64,000 bases of DNA from Stentor coeruleus (GCA_001970955.1 MPUH01000262.1:1-64000); one strand, 5' to 3'; shown: positions 1 through 10,223, numbered from the stretch's first letter. Made by a program: numbers and translations. The notes: a model not told the origin generated them from the letters alone.

Positions 1-1581
1 CCTAAAGTTGAAGTAAAAGGAAAAATTGAAGCTCCAAAAGTTGATGCAAAAGCTAAAGTTGAATTACCAAAAGGAAAAATCGACGCAGGAATTAAAGGCA
101 AAAAAGGTAATTCAAGTTCTTCATCATCATCGTCTTCATCAGGTAAAAAGAAGGGAGGAATAAAAATTGGAGGAAAAGTCGAAGCTCCTAAAATAGAAGC
201 TAAAGGGAAAATAGAATCTCCAAAAGCTAATTTAGCTATCAAGGGCAAAAAAAGTAGCTCAAGTTCATCCTCATCATCAAGTTCAGAATCCAGCGGTGAT
301 CGACATGCCAAAATTAAAGCAGGGGCAAAAGGTGGAGTTAACCTAAACGCAAAAGCAGATATTAAAGGTAAAGCTGACCTAAATGCAAAAGCAGATGTCA
401 AAGGTGGAGTTGATCTAAACATAAAAGGAGGAATTAAAGGTGGTGTTGACTTAAAAGGCAAAGGTAAAAAAGGTTCAAGTTCTTCAAGCTCCTCATCAGG
501 AAAGAAAGCAAAAGGTAAAATCGGTGGAGATATCAACATTGGAGGCAAAGGTGGAATAAAAGCAGATGCAAACATTGGAGGCAAAGGTGGAATAAAAGCA
601 GATGCAAACATTGGAGCTAAAGGAGGTGCAGATCTTAATATCAAAGGTGGTGGAGGAGTAAAAGGTAATCTTGATATTGGAGGTAAAGGTAAAGGTAAAA
701 AAAGTTCAAGTTCCTCAAGCTCCTCATCAGGAAAGAAAGCAAAAGGTAAAATTGGTGGAGATATCAACATTGGAGGCAAAGGTGGAATAAAAGCAGATGC
801 TAACATTGGAGGTAAAGGTGGAATAAAAGCAGATGCTAATATTGGAGGTAAAGGTGGAATAAAAGCAGATGCTAATATTGGAGCTAAAGGAGGTGCAGAT
901 CTTAATATCAAAGGTGGTGGAGGAGTAAAAGGTAATCTTGATATTGGAGGTAAAGGTAAAGGTAAAAAAAGTTCAAGTTCCTCAAGTTCATCATCTGATG
1001 GTAAAAAAGGTAAAGGAAAAATTTCAGGAGGTATTTCAGGAGGAATAAAAGGTGAGGCTAAAGGTGGATTAGATGTTGGAGTTAAAGGTGGAATTGATGT
1101 TAGTGCCAAAGGTGGGGCTAAAGGAGGTGTTGATATTGGAGCAAAAGGTGGGGCAAAAGGAGGTGTTGATATTGGAGCAAAAGGTGGGGCAAAAGGAGGT
1201 GTTGATATTGGAGTTAAAGGAGGTGTTAAAGGTGGAGTTGAAATAGGTGGAAAAGGGAAGAAAAAAGGGTCAAGTAGTTCATCATCAAGTTCTGATTCTG
1301 GTAAAAAAGGTAAAGGAGGGATGAAACTTGATGCAAATATTGGGGGAAAAGCTGGAGGTAAGGTAGAAGTAAAAGGAGGAGGAAAAGTTGAAGGTAAAGT
1401 AAAAGCCCCAGAAGTAAAACTAGGAGCTAAAGGCAAAGGCAAAAAATCAAGTTCATCAAGTTCTTCAAGTTCTTCAAGTTCAGATAAGAAGAAAAAAGCG
1501 CATAAGAAAAAATCAAGTTCATCAAGTTCATCAAGTTCTTCAAGTTCAGATAAGAAGAAAAAAGCGCATAAGAAGAAATAA
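1..1581 (+). CDS. Lys/Gly/Ser-rich repeat protein, 3' part
   Basis: The frame is open from base 1 to a TAA at 1579-1581 (526 codons), so the start lies outside the window. The protein alternates Lys/Gly/Val/Asp/Ala modules (repeating units such as PKVEVKGK, GGKGGIKADANI and GAKGGVDI) with runs of about 8-12 serines. It ends in two copies of a SSSSDKKKKAHKKK tail. No globular domain, signal or membrane segment is visible in this part. The KVEVKGK-type beat superficially resembles AHNAK/periaxin repeats, and the poly-Ser/Lys blocks resemble nucleolar Nopp140-type proteins, but neither homology can be claimed. Many serines beside acidic or basic residues could be casein-kinase targets. Internal DNA repeats suggest length polymorphism. 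The coding status is secure; the function is unknown. Confidence 0.8.
   Translation, partial: PKVEVKGKIEAPKVDAKAKVELPKGKIDAGIKGKKGNSSSSSSSSSSGKKKGGIKIGGKVEAPKIEAKGKIESPKANLAIKGKKSSSSSSSSSSSESSGDRHAKIKAGAKGGVNLNAKADIKGKADLNAKADVKGGVDLNIKGGIKGGVDLKGKGKKGSSSSSSSSGKKAKGKIGGDINIGGKGGIKADANIGGKGGIKADANIGAKGGADLNIKGGGGVKGNLDIGGKGKGKKSSSSSSSSSGKKAKGKIGGDINIGGKGGIKADANIGGKGGIKADANIGGKGGIKADANIGAKGGADLNIKGGGGVKGNLDIGGKGKGKKSSSSSSSSSDGKKGKGKISGGISGGIKGEAKGGLDVGVKGGIDVSAKGGAKGGVDIGAKGGAKGGVDIGAKGGAKGGVDIGVKGGVKGGVEIGGKGKKKGSSSSSSSSDSGKKGKGGMKLDANIGGKAGGKVEVKGGGKVEGKVKAPEVKLGAKGKGKKSSSSSSSSSSSSDKKKKAHKKKSSSSSSSSSSSSDKKKKAHKKK
481..1000 (+). repeat. tandem block duplication inside the Lys/Gly/Ser gene
   Basis: A unit of about 240 bp that starts in a poly-Ser stretch and ends in GGKGKGKKSSS appears twice (about 481-710 and 711-980). 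Inside each unit a 36-bp module (IGGKGGIKADAN) is present two or three times. Further 36-bp repeats encoding AKGGAKGGVDIG lie at about 1105-1215. A repeat of about 63 bp ends the gene (about 1443-1576). All repeat lengths keep the reading frame, so they expand the protein without breaking it. Confidence 0.85.
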
Positions 1582-1905
1582 GCCAAAGCCTCTTAAATAG
1601 TTTAACTTAACAGATTTTGAATAATCTTAAGGGTATTTTTATTCATGATAAATATAAAAAAAAAAAATTTAAGTCAATGATAATATAGATATAATAAACA
1701 TATTTTCTTAGTGGCATGCATTAATTAACCTGCAAATATCGTCTTTTTAGATATTAATTTCTGAATTAAAATTATATTCTACATTAAAACTTATTGATAA
1801 GATAACTTGGATGTATTCTTTTGATAATAAACAGAAAAATATTCAAATGAAAAGACCCAATAATATAGTTCAAATTATTTAATCCTTATTGTTGAATATT
1901 TTTTA
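1582..1905. other. intergenic, convergent 3' flanks
   Basis: AT-rich DNA between two genes that converge. No RNA gene or repeat was recognised. Confidence 0.6.
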
Positions 1906-2505
1906 CTATTTATTCCTTTTTTTCTTATTTCTTCTTTTCTTCTGATCTAAATTTTCTTTTTTCAAGTCATTTTTCAGCTCTTCTTTAGCTTGTTCAGATA
2001 TAATTGGTTTTGGTTTTATAAATACTTTCCTCATATCATAAGCATCTTCTCCATCTGCATAATACTTGGCTTCAGTTTCATGGATTTGATAACCTAAAGA
2101 ACTTGAGTATAAAGAAAATGCTGCTCTATTACCAACTCGTACATGTAAACTCACGTATTCTGCATCATGAACTTCAACCATTTCTTTATCTGTATATTAT
2201 ATACGAGCGGATTCCATAAGTTTTGTCGCGATACCCAGTTTTCTATAAGGTCTTAGCACACTAATTGAGGTTATATGACCATGTATTGGGACATCTGGGT
2301 TTTCATCTTCCCTGTTTAAGTTTTACATTTTCGCTAGAACATAGCCTACAATTTTCCCATCCATTTCAGCAACATGGAGTAATTGAGGCCAGCTTAGTAT
2401 GTGATAATAATAATACTTAAGATTGTAGTTTTCTGGTAAGCACATAAGGTTACAGCTTTGGATTTTTAGCAAATCAGCGGACTGAGCCCTTCGGATGCAC
2501 ACCAT
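1906..2505 (-). CDS. NAA10: N-alpha-acetyltransferase 10-like (NatA catalytic subunit)
   Basis: Three exons (2505-2327, 2311-2205, 2189-1906) joined by two 15-nt GT-AG introns (2312-2326 and 2190-2204) give about 189 residues, ending in TAG. The protein starts [13 protein letters not shown] and continues with a GNAT fold, including the acetyl-CoA loop RKLGIA at residues 83-88 and the family-typical segment [19 protein letters not shown]. This matches the NAA10/ARD1 family, which acetylates the N termini of nascent proteins at the ribosome as a complex with NAA15. The last 30 or so residues are a lysine-rich tail, as in many NAA10 proteins. Without the introns the gene looks like two unrelated fragments. 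The paralog NAA50 is less likely given the N-terminal sequence. Confidence 0.93.
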
Positions 2506-3072
2506 TTATATTAGATGAATAAAGAGAATTTTTTTTTAGATTAGGATTTTATTTGTGAAGGGAATATATGATTTTTTGTAGCGAGGAATATATGATGATG
2601 TAGGATTTTAGAGTTTATTTATTGAGAATTTTGCGTTTTTGTGTGCATTTTTTTTTGGTTTGGTGATGGGTATATGAAATTATGATGCAAATTTAATGAA
2701 ATATTAGGATTCGTGAAGGTTATTATTTTATGATGTTGATTTATTTATTATAACTTTTGGTCTTTTGGGGTATAAAAATAGTATTATTTAATATATTATT
2801 ATATATTATAAAATATAAGCAAATATAAACAAAAATTTGAAGAGGTTTCTAAATCTAAACATTTACTCTGAAAAACATGAATTTTAACTCACTTTTAAAT
2901 CCTACTCTACTAAATAAACATCTTAAATCATTTTCAATACATGATTTATCATCAACAAATTTCCCAAAACAACTTCTTTAATACTCCGATAAAAATTCTC
3001 AAACTTTTCTCAGCCCATCTTTCATTATAACCAAAACCTAAACAAACGTATAATTTTATCATAAAAAGTGAA
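2506..3072. other. divergent intergenic region
   Basis: Shared 5' flank of the NAA10-like and RCC1 genes. The half next to the minus-strand gene is G-rich and C-poor on the plus strand; the half next to the plus-strand gene (from about 2850) is C-rich and G-poor. Nothing else was recognised. Confidence 0.6.
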
Positions 3073-5022
3073 ATGAAAAATACAATCCAAGCTCCTCCAC
3101 CTTTCAAAAGCTTAAAAGCCAAAACTCCTAACTCATTCATACTACAAAAATCATCAGAATATCAAGGCCCATTAGCTTCAAAACCCCAGCTTTTCTTCAA
3201 TGTTTTCTCAACATTTCGTATTGACCCATTATATTGTTATTCAACTTTAACTTATGCATCAACAAAAACCGTAAATAATCATGCAATAATCCCTAGTTCT
3301 GAGTTTTCATATCCAGAGTATTATGATTTGACTGAAGCTATTAACGAAATCTGTTCTCAAAGCCCATTTAAAACTTTAGAGCATACAAGCCCAGAAGTTA
3401 CTTATAGTTCAGTGAATACTATAGAGTTTGGCCTTGATAGATGTGAAAGTGAAGCAAAAAAACTTACAGAATCTAAAAAACAGTTAGTGAAACAAGTACT
3501 TAGAGAAATAGGCAAAACTCATGAGTTTGAGTCTAGTGAATTTTCAGTAAATCTCGATATTTCTGAATCGGTTTATTTCGACACTTCAAGTGTTTATTCG
3601 AAAGTTCCAAATAGCTATGCTAGTGTGAGTAGTAAGTCGATATTTTCGGTAACTGATACTCATCATACTATGATCCCAACTAATGAAGAAGAATTAATAA
3701 CTTGCTCTAAAGAAAGCTATATTGTAGAATTAGTACCAGAAAACACATTTGAGATTAATAATATTAGGCATTCTACTGATATTTCAGGTATTGATGAAGG
3801 CTCTGTTCATATTTCCACACGTCTTTTCCTCCCTAAAGCTTGTGCGAGTAAGAATATTCTCACATCAACTCCTAAAGAAATCAATATTTTTGATGATTTC
3901 CCAGTTTTTGTCAAAGATATTTCCCTAATGCTCCCTGATATTCCTAATGTTTTATCTCCAATATACAGGAAAATAGTTTTTTGTGCTAGTGTTAGCAATC
4001 CTCGTAACTTAGAAATCAAAAATGCTGTTACTTGTACTGGGTTTATAGCTTGTCCTATAATTGAGTTTTCTAATTTAGAAAGTCATTCTAGAGGTATTAT
4101 TCAGTATAGAGAAAATAAGGTTATAAGGCTGATATCAGAGAGGATTGCTTTTGATATGCTTACAAGGCAAGTATCGTGGATGTCATTTGGTTTTGAGCAT
4201 TGCTGTTTGTTAACTACTGAAGGCGAAGTTTATTCCTGGGGATATGGTGCTTCAGGTTGCCTTGGCCAAGGACATCTTCTATCATGCACATTTCCAACTC
4301 TCATCAGTCACTTACCAAAATCCACATATATAGAAAGTGGTGCATACCATACAGTGGCCATAACCGAAAGTGAAGAAATTTATGTATGGGGCCGAGGAGA
4401 TGTGAATCAACTAGGAATTCCAGAAAAAAATCTCCAAAAAGACCACCTTGGATGTTTTACTTCTCTTCCAACAAAAATCGAACTTTTTGGATCTAAGAAA
4501 ATCAAAGGTACTGCCTGTGGTGAAGCTCATACACTAGTTATTGACAATGAAGGTGCACTTTATTCATTCGGATGGGCTGAAGATGGACAACTTGGTCTTC
4601 CTAACAATTGGATTAAAGATAAATATATGAGTTTTTCTCCAAGAAGAGTCATATATTTAAAACATAAAAAAGTTGTTAAAGCTAGTGCTGGGGCTATTTT
4701 CTCATTAGCTCTTACTGATAGTGGAGAAATTTATATATGGGGAAATGGTGAATTAGGTCAATTAGGTTTAGGAAACACAGTCAAAAAAATGGAATTTCCT
4801 TCTATTGTCACATCTTTAGAAAAGGAAATAATAGTTGATGCAGTCTGTGGAGAGGCTCATGTTATTTGTGTTAGTAAAGCTGGAACATTGTATGGATGGG
4901 GACAAGGACTTGCAGGGATTTTTGAAATGAGAGGAAATCAGTTCCCGTATGGCTCAGATGTTGTGTGTAATTTACCTCGTCGATTAGCCGAGCTTGATAT
5001 TTCACATAGAATCCGTATTTAA
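3073..5022 (+). CDS. RCC1-repeat (RLD) protein
   Basis: Single-exon gene, 649 residues, ATG at 3073. The first 360 or so residues are low in recognisable features. From about residue 370 to 640 there are RCC1-type blades, seen as repeated motifs such as EVYSWGYGASGCLGQG, EIYVWGRGDVNQLG, ALYSFGWAEDGQLG, EIYIWGNGELGQLGLG and TLYGWGQG, each preceded by a G.xHT/L.I strand. About five blades are clear, so the propeller may be completed by divergent sequence in the N-terminal part. RCC1 propellers serve as Ran exchange factors or as scaffolds. The long unrelated N terminus and the loss of RCC1's nuclear N-terminal signals make a scaffold role more likely than Ran exchange. No partner is suggested by the neighbours. 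Confidence 0.9.
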   Translation: MKNTIQAPPPFKSLKAKTPNSFILQKSSEYQGPLASKPQLFFNVFSTFRIDPLYCYSTLTYASTKTVNNHAIIPSSEFSYPEYYDLTEAINEICSQSPFKTLEHTSPEVTYSSVNTIEFGLDRCESEAKKLTESKKQLVKQVLREIGKTHEFESSEFSVNLDISESVYFDTSSVYSKVPNSYASVSSKSIFSVTDTHHTMIPTNEEELITCSKESYIVELVPENTFEINNIRHSTDISGIDEGSVHISTRLFLPKACASKNILTSTPKEINIFDDFPVFVKDISLMLPDIPNVLSPIYRKIVFCASVSNPRNLEIKNAVTCTGFIACPIIEFSNLESHSRGIIQYRENKVIRLISERIAFDMLTRQVSWMSFGFEHCCLLTTEGEVYSWGYGASGCLGQGHLLSCTFPTLISHLPKSTYIESGAYHTVAITESEEIYVWGRGDVNQLGIPEKNLQKDHLGCFTSLPTKIELFGSKKIKGTACGEAHTLVIDNEGALYSFGWAEDGQLGLPNNWIKDKYMSFSPRRVIYLKHKKVVKASAGAIFSLALTDSGEIYIWGNGELGQLGLGNTVKKMEFPSIVTSLEKEIIVDAVCGEAHVICVSKAGTLYGWGQGLAGIFEMRGNQFPYGSDVVCNLPRRLAELDISHRIRI

Positions 5023-5162
5023 TACCCAATCTTAAATATTAATACTATAATAACCTTCTATTATTTAGAAAATAGTCTTGTTTTAGCAATTTCTCCATCT
5101 CAAAACCCTCCTAATAATTTCTCCTAAATTTTCATTCCTAACATAATAATCCTACTATTATT

Positions 5163-6149
5163 TTAAACCCATCTTATTCTTTTCCCATCAACCCACTCAC
5201 CTTTTCTCATACTACCATTCTCATCAGTAATCACAGCAATTCCATGTTGTTTACCATTCTTCCAGTTCCCTTCATATTTTTTCCCATCAGGCCATTTGAA
5301 AACTCCAAACCCTTCTTTTTTATCATCAACATAATCCCCTTCATAAGATCTTCCATCAGGCCAAGTAAAAGTTCCTTTACCATGCATAACATTATTTACC
5401 CAATCACCTGAGTATTCTCTACCATCAGACCATCTGTATATACCAATTCCACTTATTTGATTTTCTTTAAAATCTCCTTGATACATACTCCCATCGTTCC
5501 ACATAAATTTTCCTTTTCCATGCTTTTTACCATTAAGAAAAGTACCTTCAAATAAAGACCCATCAGGCCATTTTTCTATACCGTAGCCATGCTGTTTACC
5601 TAGAAGCCAACTTCCATCATAACTTTGTGCGTCAATTGTACGAAGAATCCCTTGGCCATGGAATTTTCCTGACATAAAATTCCCTTTGTAATAATCTCCA
5701 TTATTGTAAACCATAACACCTTGACCACTGATTTCACCGTCTATCCAATTGCCATAAGTATATACTCCATCTAATGTATATTTTTCTCCTTCTCCATGAG
5801 GCTTGTTTGATTGATTTATATTTCCATAGTAGCTACTCCCATCGATTAACCGGATATAAGAAATACCTTTTTTCAAAGACATGGGGGTTAGTTTCAGTAT
5901 ATTCATTAAAGTGTTTCGAGCTTCTGATGGTAGTAAAGATAATGCACTAGAGGTCATGTAAGTAGTTAGTAAATGATCATTTTTATATGATTTACGCTCT
6001 AAATATCCTTTGCAAAGGGCTTGTGCAGCGGCTGCAGAAATTTCAGGTCGTGCTGTCATGAACTGTATCCTTTCTTGTTTTTTAATGCTCTCTTCTACAA
6101 CAACAGCACAATCGTCTTTGTTTTTATCATTGCATTGACAACTTCCCAT
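5163..6149 (-). CDS. MORN-repeat protein with acylated N terminus
   Basis: Single exon, 328 residues. The start MGSCQC is a good N-myristoylation site followed by palmitoylatable cysteines, so the protein is probably membrane-anchored. Residues 107-328 hold about ten MORN repeats of the pattern YxGxWxxGxxHGxG (for example YKGNFMSGKFHGQG and FEGTFLNGKKHGKG). MORN proteins act as membrane- or cytoskeleton-linked scaffolds, and in ciliates and apicomplexans they often sit at the cell cortex. There is no kinase (PIP5K) or other catalytic domain. The gene converges on the RCC1 gene about 140 bp away and diverges from WDR68 on the other side. Confidence 0.92.
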   Translation of the reverse strand: MGSCQCNDKNKDDCAVVVEESIKKQERIQFMTARPEISAAAAQALCKGYLERKSYKNDHLLTTYMTSSALSLLPSEARNTLMNILKLTPMSLKKGISYIRLIDGSSYYGNINQSNKPHGEGEKYTLDGVYTYGNWIDGEISGQGVMVYNNGDYYKGNFMSGKFHGQGILRTIDAQSYDGSWLLGKQHGYGIEKWPDGSLFEGTFLNGKKHGKGKFMWNDGSMYQGDFKENQISGIGIYRWSDGREYSGDWVNNVMHGKGTFTWPDGRSYEGDYVDDKKEGFGVFKWPDGKKYEGNWKNGKQHGIAVITDENGSMRKGEWVDGKRIRWV

Positions 6150-6397
6150 AGTAATACAAATTATTTTAACTTAGTAACTATTTATTTTATATTCAATAAT
6201 ATAATCTTTAATATTGAATCCTAAAAGAAAGCATTTTCTCCAAATCCATTCATAAACAATAATAATTTCCCCAATCACAAAACATAACCACCTAAAAAAA
6301 CTTTATTTCTATTATCAAATTCTACCCTAAAAGCCAAATCACAATGACTAATTTCCATCCCTTGTTTTATACACATTCCTCTTAACTTAAGTAAAAA

Positions 6398-7387
6398 ATG
6401 TCATTTCTCGATGCCAGTCCTACTCGTCAAAACCCTATCCAAAACGAAGTTTTCACATATAAACCTCCTTGGCCCCTTTATGCCTTATCCTCCTCCAAAA
6501 ATCAAGGAAGTTTTCTTATAAGTAGTATGCTTGAGCAATCAACCAACTATATTCAACATCTCTCTTTTAACAATACAACCAACACAATCCAACTTCAGTC
6601 CACAGCAAATCATTTATACCCTCCAACCAAAATCATGTGGTCTCCACCAACAATTCAAGATCAACTTTTTGCTACATCTAGTGATTGTTTAAGACTATGG
6701 CGTTTTGAAGATGGGCAAATGATAGTTAGAGCTCAACTTGCCCCACATTATGATAATAAAGAATATAATGGACCTTTAACAAGCTTTGATTGGTGTGTTC
6801 ATGATCCTGGTACTTTAGGTACAGCGAGTATAGATAAAACATGTACAATATGGGATTTGAATAAACAAGTTGTTAGAAAACAAATACTTGCCCATAATAA
6901 TGAAGTTAATGATATTGCTTTTAGTCATGATTCAAATATATTTGTCACTGCAAGTACTGATTGTTCAGTGAGGAAATTTGATTTAAGATCATTGGATCAA
7001 TGTAGTATTATATATGAAAATCCAAGACAAACAGCTGTTGTTAGGGTATGTTGGAATAAATGCGACCCTAATTATTTGGCTGTTTTAAATATGGATGCAT
7101 CTTCGGTGATTATTATTGATATTAGAAATCAATTATATCCTTATAATGAGATTAAAGGATATTCGGGGGGGATTAATAGTATGTGTTGGGCTCCTAATGG
7201 TTATTGCATATGTATTGCTGGAGAAGACTGTCATGTTCTTATTAAGGATACAGGGAAACCTTTACAAGGACAGAAGGACAATGTTTTGATTTATAATGCT
7301 TCGGCTAAAGTTCTTGGAGTCACATGGTCTAGTTTTGATGAAATTGCTATGGTACTAAGTGAGAGTTTGCAGTATATTAAACTATAG
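6398..7387 (+). CDS. DCAF7: WD40 protein WDR68/DCAF7 (HAN11/TTG1 family)
   Basis: Single exon, 329 residues, close to the 342 of human DCAF7. Family signatures run the full length: YKPPWPLYALSSS near the N terminus, PPTKIMWSP, DCLRLWRFEDGQ, LTSFDWCVHDPGTLGTASID.TCTIWDLN, AHNNEVNDIAFS, SVRKFDLRSLDQCSIIYE, CWNKCDPNYLAVL and the final WSSFDEIAMVLSESLQYIKL. The family is a seven-blade propeller that scaffolds DYRK/HIPK kinases and CRL4 ligases in animals and MYB-bHLH complexes in plants. The very full conservation makes this one of the most secure calls in the window. Confidence 0.95.
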   Translation: MSFLDASPTRQNPIQNEVFTYKPPWPLYALSSSKNQGSFLISSMLEQSTNYIQHLSFNNTTNTIQLQSTANHLYPPTKIMWSPPTIQDQLFATSSDCLRLWRFEDGQMIVRAQLAPHYDNKEYNGPLTSFDWCVHDPGTLGTASIDKTCTIWDLNKQVVRKQILAHNNEVNDIAFSHDSNIFVTASTDCSVRKFDLRSLDQCSIIYENPRQTAVVRVCWNKCDPNYLAVLNMDASSVIIIDIRNQLYPYNEIKGYSGGINSMCWAPNGYCICIAGEDCHVLIKDTGKPLQGQKDNVLIYNASAKVLGVTWSSFDEIAMVLSESLQYIKL

Positions 7388-8254
7388 ATAATATGAGAAT
7401 GGATTTCATAGTTGGAGTTTGTGGAGTGGGCTGGAGAATAAGGGCTTTTTATTTGATTTAGATAAATTTTATTGTGAAAATTAAAAATAATTGGATATTG
7501 TTATATAATCAATTAAGATTTTAAAGATTGAAATATTTAGTAAATGCTGTGGATGTTTAAGTTGAAACTATGGATCTATAAAAAATGTCTTAAAGTTAAA
7601 AAAATGAATCGCAATGGATGCATTAGGGTATAAAAGATAATTTTATGTAATGATAGAAATTTATAAATTTTTGATGTGACCAGTTTTCCTTTTCATCTAA
7701 AAACTCTTTAGTTTTTATAATTATTATTTTCTTATATTTTCTCTGGTTATTAGTTTCCTTTATTTCTTCAGGGATCTATTCATCTATTCCTTGGTATGAT
7801 TCCTGTGATTCAATTCTCAACCTGAAGTAAGTATAATGATTGACAAGATAAGCTAATTAAAAAAATTGTATATAAGTTTGAACTGCATAATTATCATAAT
7901 ACCTGTAGAACTACCTTAAATATATTTGCGTTTTATATAAGTTTGTAAAATTCCACTAAAAAATTCACTCTTGTATATAAATCAAAGATTAAAATAATTA
8001 ATCGATTTATAAATATAAGAAATATGAGACTCCAATAACTCTCATAGGCTTCGATAAAACTAATTCATATTAAGTGCTTTTCTGAATGTTTTGGCGATAC
8101 AAATGCTGCTCGATATTTACCAGTAGTAGTATATACCTTCAAAGCTTTTCTGAGGTTAATTATTTCCCAATTTACAAAGCAAGTTTTTAATATCAAAATA
8201 AAATCTTAAAAATTCAGCCAGGTTCAGTTAACTTAAAGCTAGAAAACATTTTAA
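7388..8254. other. intergenic region
   Basis: G-rich directly after the WDR68 stop, then ordinary AT-rich DNA. No clear coding sequence could be joined to the DNRLRE-like remnants that follow. A short hydrophobic stretch near 7735-7800 could have been a signal peptide of that locus, but no open frame connects it. Confidence 0.5.
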
Positions 8255-8660
8255 TCAATAACAATAATTCAAGGTATCTTTATACAGCAGGAGATTTTAT
8301 TCTCGCTGATTAGACTTATACTGGATGCACCGCAACTTATAAAAATGTAAGATGGACTTTGCTCAAATTTAATAACCTTACCAGTTTGACTGGGAAAAAT
8401 ATTGCAAAAATTTATTTACGCTTAGCTGGAGTTCTATACACTACTAGTTCTGTTATACTTTTCTAGATTCAAAAGAAGTATTTGCTCATAGAATCAAACA
8501 AGCCTATGGAAATGCTATAAAATGGAAAAATCATCCTCTTTTTAATCCAAATTATGGTTTGGTGCTAAAGCAAAATGTTCCAATTGGTTGGATTCAGGTA
8601 AAATTTTTAATGCAAAGGCAAAAGGTTCCACAACTTGAAGTCATTTATTTCTGTTGTAAC
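8255..8660 (+). pseudogene. decayed DNRLRE (CBM96-like) domain copy
   Basis: Translation gives NNNNSRYLYTAGDFI, then WTLLKFNNLTSLTGKNIAKI and, in another frame, NAIKWKNHPLFN and NYGLVLKQN. These are the strands of the DNRLRE/CBM96 domain, a secreted carbohydrate-binding beta fold, and they align with the copy at 8880-9337. An in-frame TAG falls inside the first block (GAT TAG ACT, about 8308-8313) and the two halves are in different frames. No 15-nt intron repairs both faults; a 17-nt GT-AG segment (8440-8456) would restore the frame only. It is most simply a dead tandem copy. Confidence 0.65.
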
Positions 8661-8879
8661 TCCCTAGGTATCTAATTAGAATAAACAGACAATTGAAATT
8701 ATAAAAAATTATAGATTTGATCAATAGTTTAATGCATTTTATAAAACTATTAGGATAATCAAGAATATATAAAGTTAAATTTATATTATTTTCTTTATAA
8801 ATAATTAGATAATTTTTGGCTTAGTGTAAGATCAAAAAAATATTGCAAAAAGAAGTGATATAAAAAGTATTAATAATTT

Positions 8880-9337
8880 TTGGAACATATTTGCATGCTA
8901 AATAATAAGACAATAATCATTAATAATACTGATTCAAGGTTTTTAATAACTCTTTCGAATTTTCAGAATTATGATAATCTTTTTACAGGATATAGTCTTC
9001 CTAATAAAAATATGAGAAGATCTTTAATTAAGTTTGATAATCTAACAAGTCTTAACAATAAAATAATTGTCAAAGCCTACATTCGTATGACTGGAGAAAC
9101 CTTTTCTATTTATTCATAAAGTTGAGAAAAACTATGGTCAAATGGATTGATATGCCTAATTTTTATCATGAATCAGAAGCTAGTATAATAGTTGGACATA
9201 CCGATGAAGAAAAATACTCTTGGGATATAACTTTCCTTGTAAGAAATTGGGTTGATAAAATATACACAAATTATGGTATAATTTTTAAACAAAATGACTT
9301 ACCAGGAGAAGATAGTATTAAAGAATATTATAAATAA
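8880..9337 (+). pseudogene. DNRLRE (CBM96-like) domain, frame-disrupted
   Basis: The first part (to 9119) reads NNTDSRFLITLSNF and RRSLIKFDNLTSLNNKIIVKAYIRM. The second part (from 9122) reads TMVKWIDMPNFYHE, SWDITFLVRNWVD and NYGIIFKQND. Together these make one DNRLRE domain, including the conserved W..MP, W.ITFLV..W and NYGI motifs. The parts lie in frames that differ by one base, with TAA at 9117-9119, and no GT-AG segment of 15-16 nt joins them. The gene is therefore probably broken, or the assembly has a one-base error here. DNRLRE domains occur in secreted or surface proteins, but no signal peptide was found. Confidence 0.6.
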
Positions 9338-9409
9338 CCAAACCTCCAAACCTTATAGTTATATGCATAATTAGTTAATATTTTTGATTAAAAGATTAAT
9401 CATATTAAT

Positions 9410-10177
9410 CTAATAATAATAAACCCTAGCAAAACAATAACCAAGCCTTGGTCCATAGTTTCCTGCCCACCATTTCTCATCTTTCCCATAAAAGCAAATC
9501 TTTGCAATGGTATCATTTTGCTCAAGTTCCATATTTATCCCAAGTAATTCCCAAGGACATGAGAATTCTCTTTCAACTTGTTCAAAATATTTTGGAACAA
9601 CAGTTTTCTCACTCTTTCTACTTTCATTTAAGTTATTTTCAATAATAACTTTTAAGCTCACGGTATTACCACAATCCCATCTTCTTTTTACTGGAGATCC
9701 GACAACAAGTTTAGCTTTCCTACCAAATAATTTCAATCCAGTAAAAGGACTTAATTCTATATTCACTGATAAAGAACATTCTTCATAAGAACCAACAAAA
9801 ATTGTCTTTGAATTATTAAATGTAAAATAGTTTTCAATACACCAGCCATCACCATCATCTTCCTTTTCCCAATGATCAAAACCTAATGCCCCATTTGGAT
9901 TTTTAATCAAATTTTGAACATAACATATTCGAGGTATTTCAACTATTGATGATAATTTTATTCCTGAATATTCTTCAAAATCTGATATATAAGTCTCTGA
10001 AGTAACTTTTCTTTGAAATAAAGTTGAAAGAAAGTTTATCAGAAGGTATAAACAAACTTCTGAATGTTTTAAGTGCTCATAGTGTGATTTACTTAAACAC
10101 AACAGATTACCAATTTCTTTTGGGTTTAAAAATTCAGAAGCTCTCTTGAAGATGAACAGTCTATGAGATTCATCCAT
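9410..10177 (-). CDS. F-box protein with FBA (F-box-associated) domain
   Basis: Single exon, 255 residues. Residues 10-55 resemble a short F-box (FLNPKEIGNLLCLSKSHYEHL). Residues 80-255 form an FBA/G domain as in human FBXO2/FBXO6/FBXO44: NLIKNPNGALGFDHWE, GDGWCIEN, KRRWDCGNTVSLKV, and a C-terminal WWAGNYGPRLGY strand that matches the family's GHYGxRxTNS end. In animals this domain binds N-glycans or unfolded glycoproteins and feeds them to an SCF ubiquitin ligase. Whether glycan binding is kept here cannot be judged from sequence alone. The gene ends about 70 bp from the DNRLRE remnant. Confidence 0.85.
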   Translation of the reverse strand: MDESHRLFIFKRASEFLNPKEIGNLLCLSKSHYEHLKHSEVCLYLLINFLSTLFQRKVTSETYISDFEEYSGIKLSSIVEIPRICYVQNLIKNPNGALGFDHWEKEDDGDGWCIENYFTFNNSKTIFVGSYEECSLSVNIELSPFTGLKLFGRKAKLVVGSPVKRRWDCGNTVSLKVIIENNLNESRKSEKTVVPKYFEQVEREFSCPWELLGINMELEQNDTIAKICFYGKDEKWWAGNYGPRLGYCFARVYYY

Positions 10178-10223
10178 TTTATTATTATTAGAAGATTAAT
10201 CATAAAGCATCATACTATTAATG

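Noticed and set aside
1321-1581. Separate small gene starting at ATG 1321
   Set aside because: The frame is open to base 1 with the same repeats, so this Met is internal.
9122-9337. Independent 71-codon gene
   Set aside because: Its start would be TTG, and it encodes only the second half of the DNRLRE domain begun at 8880.
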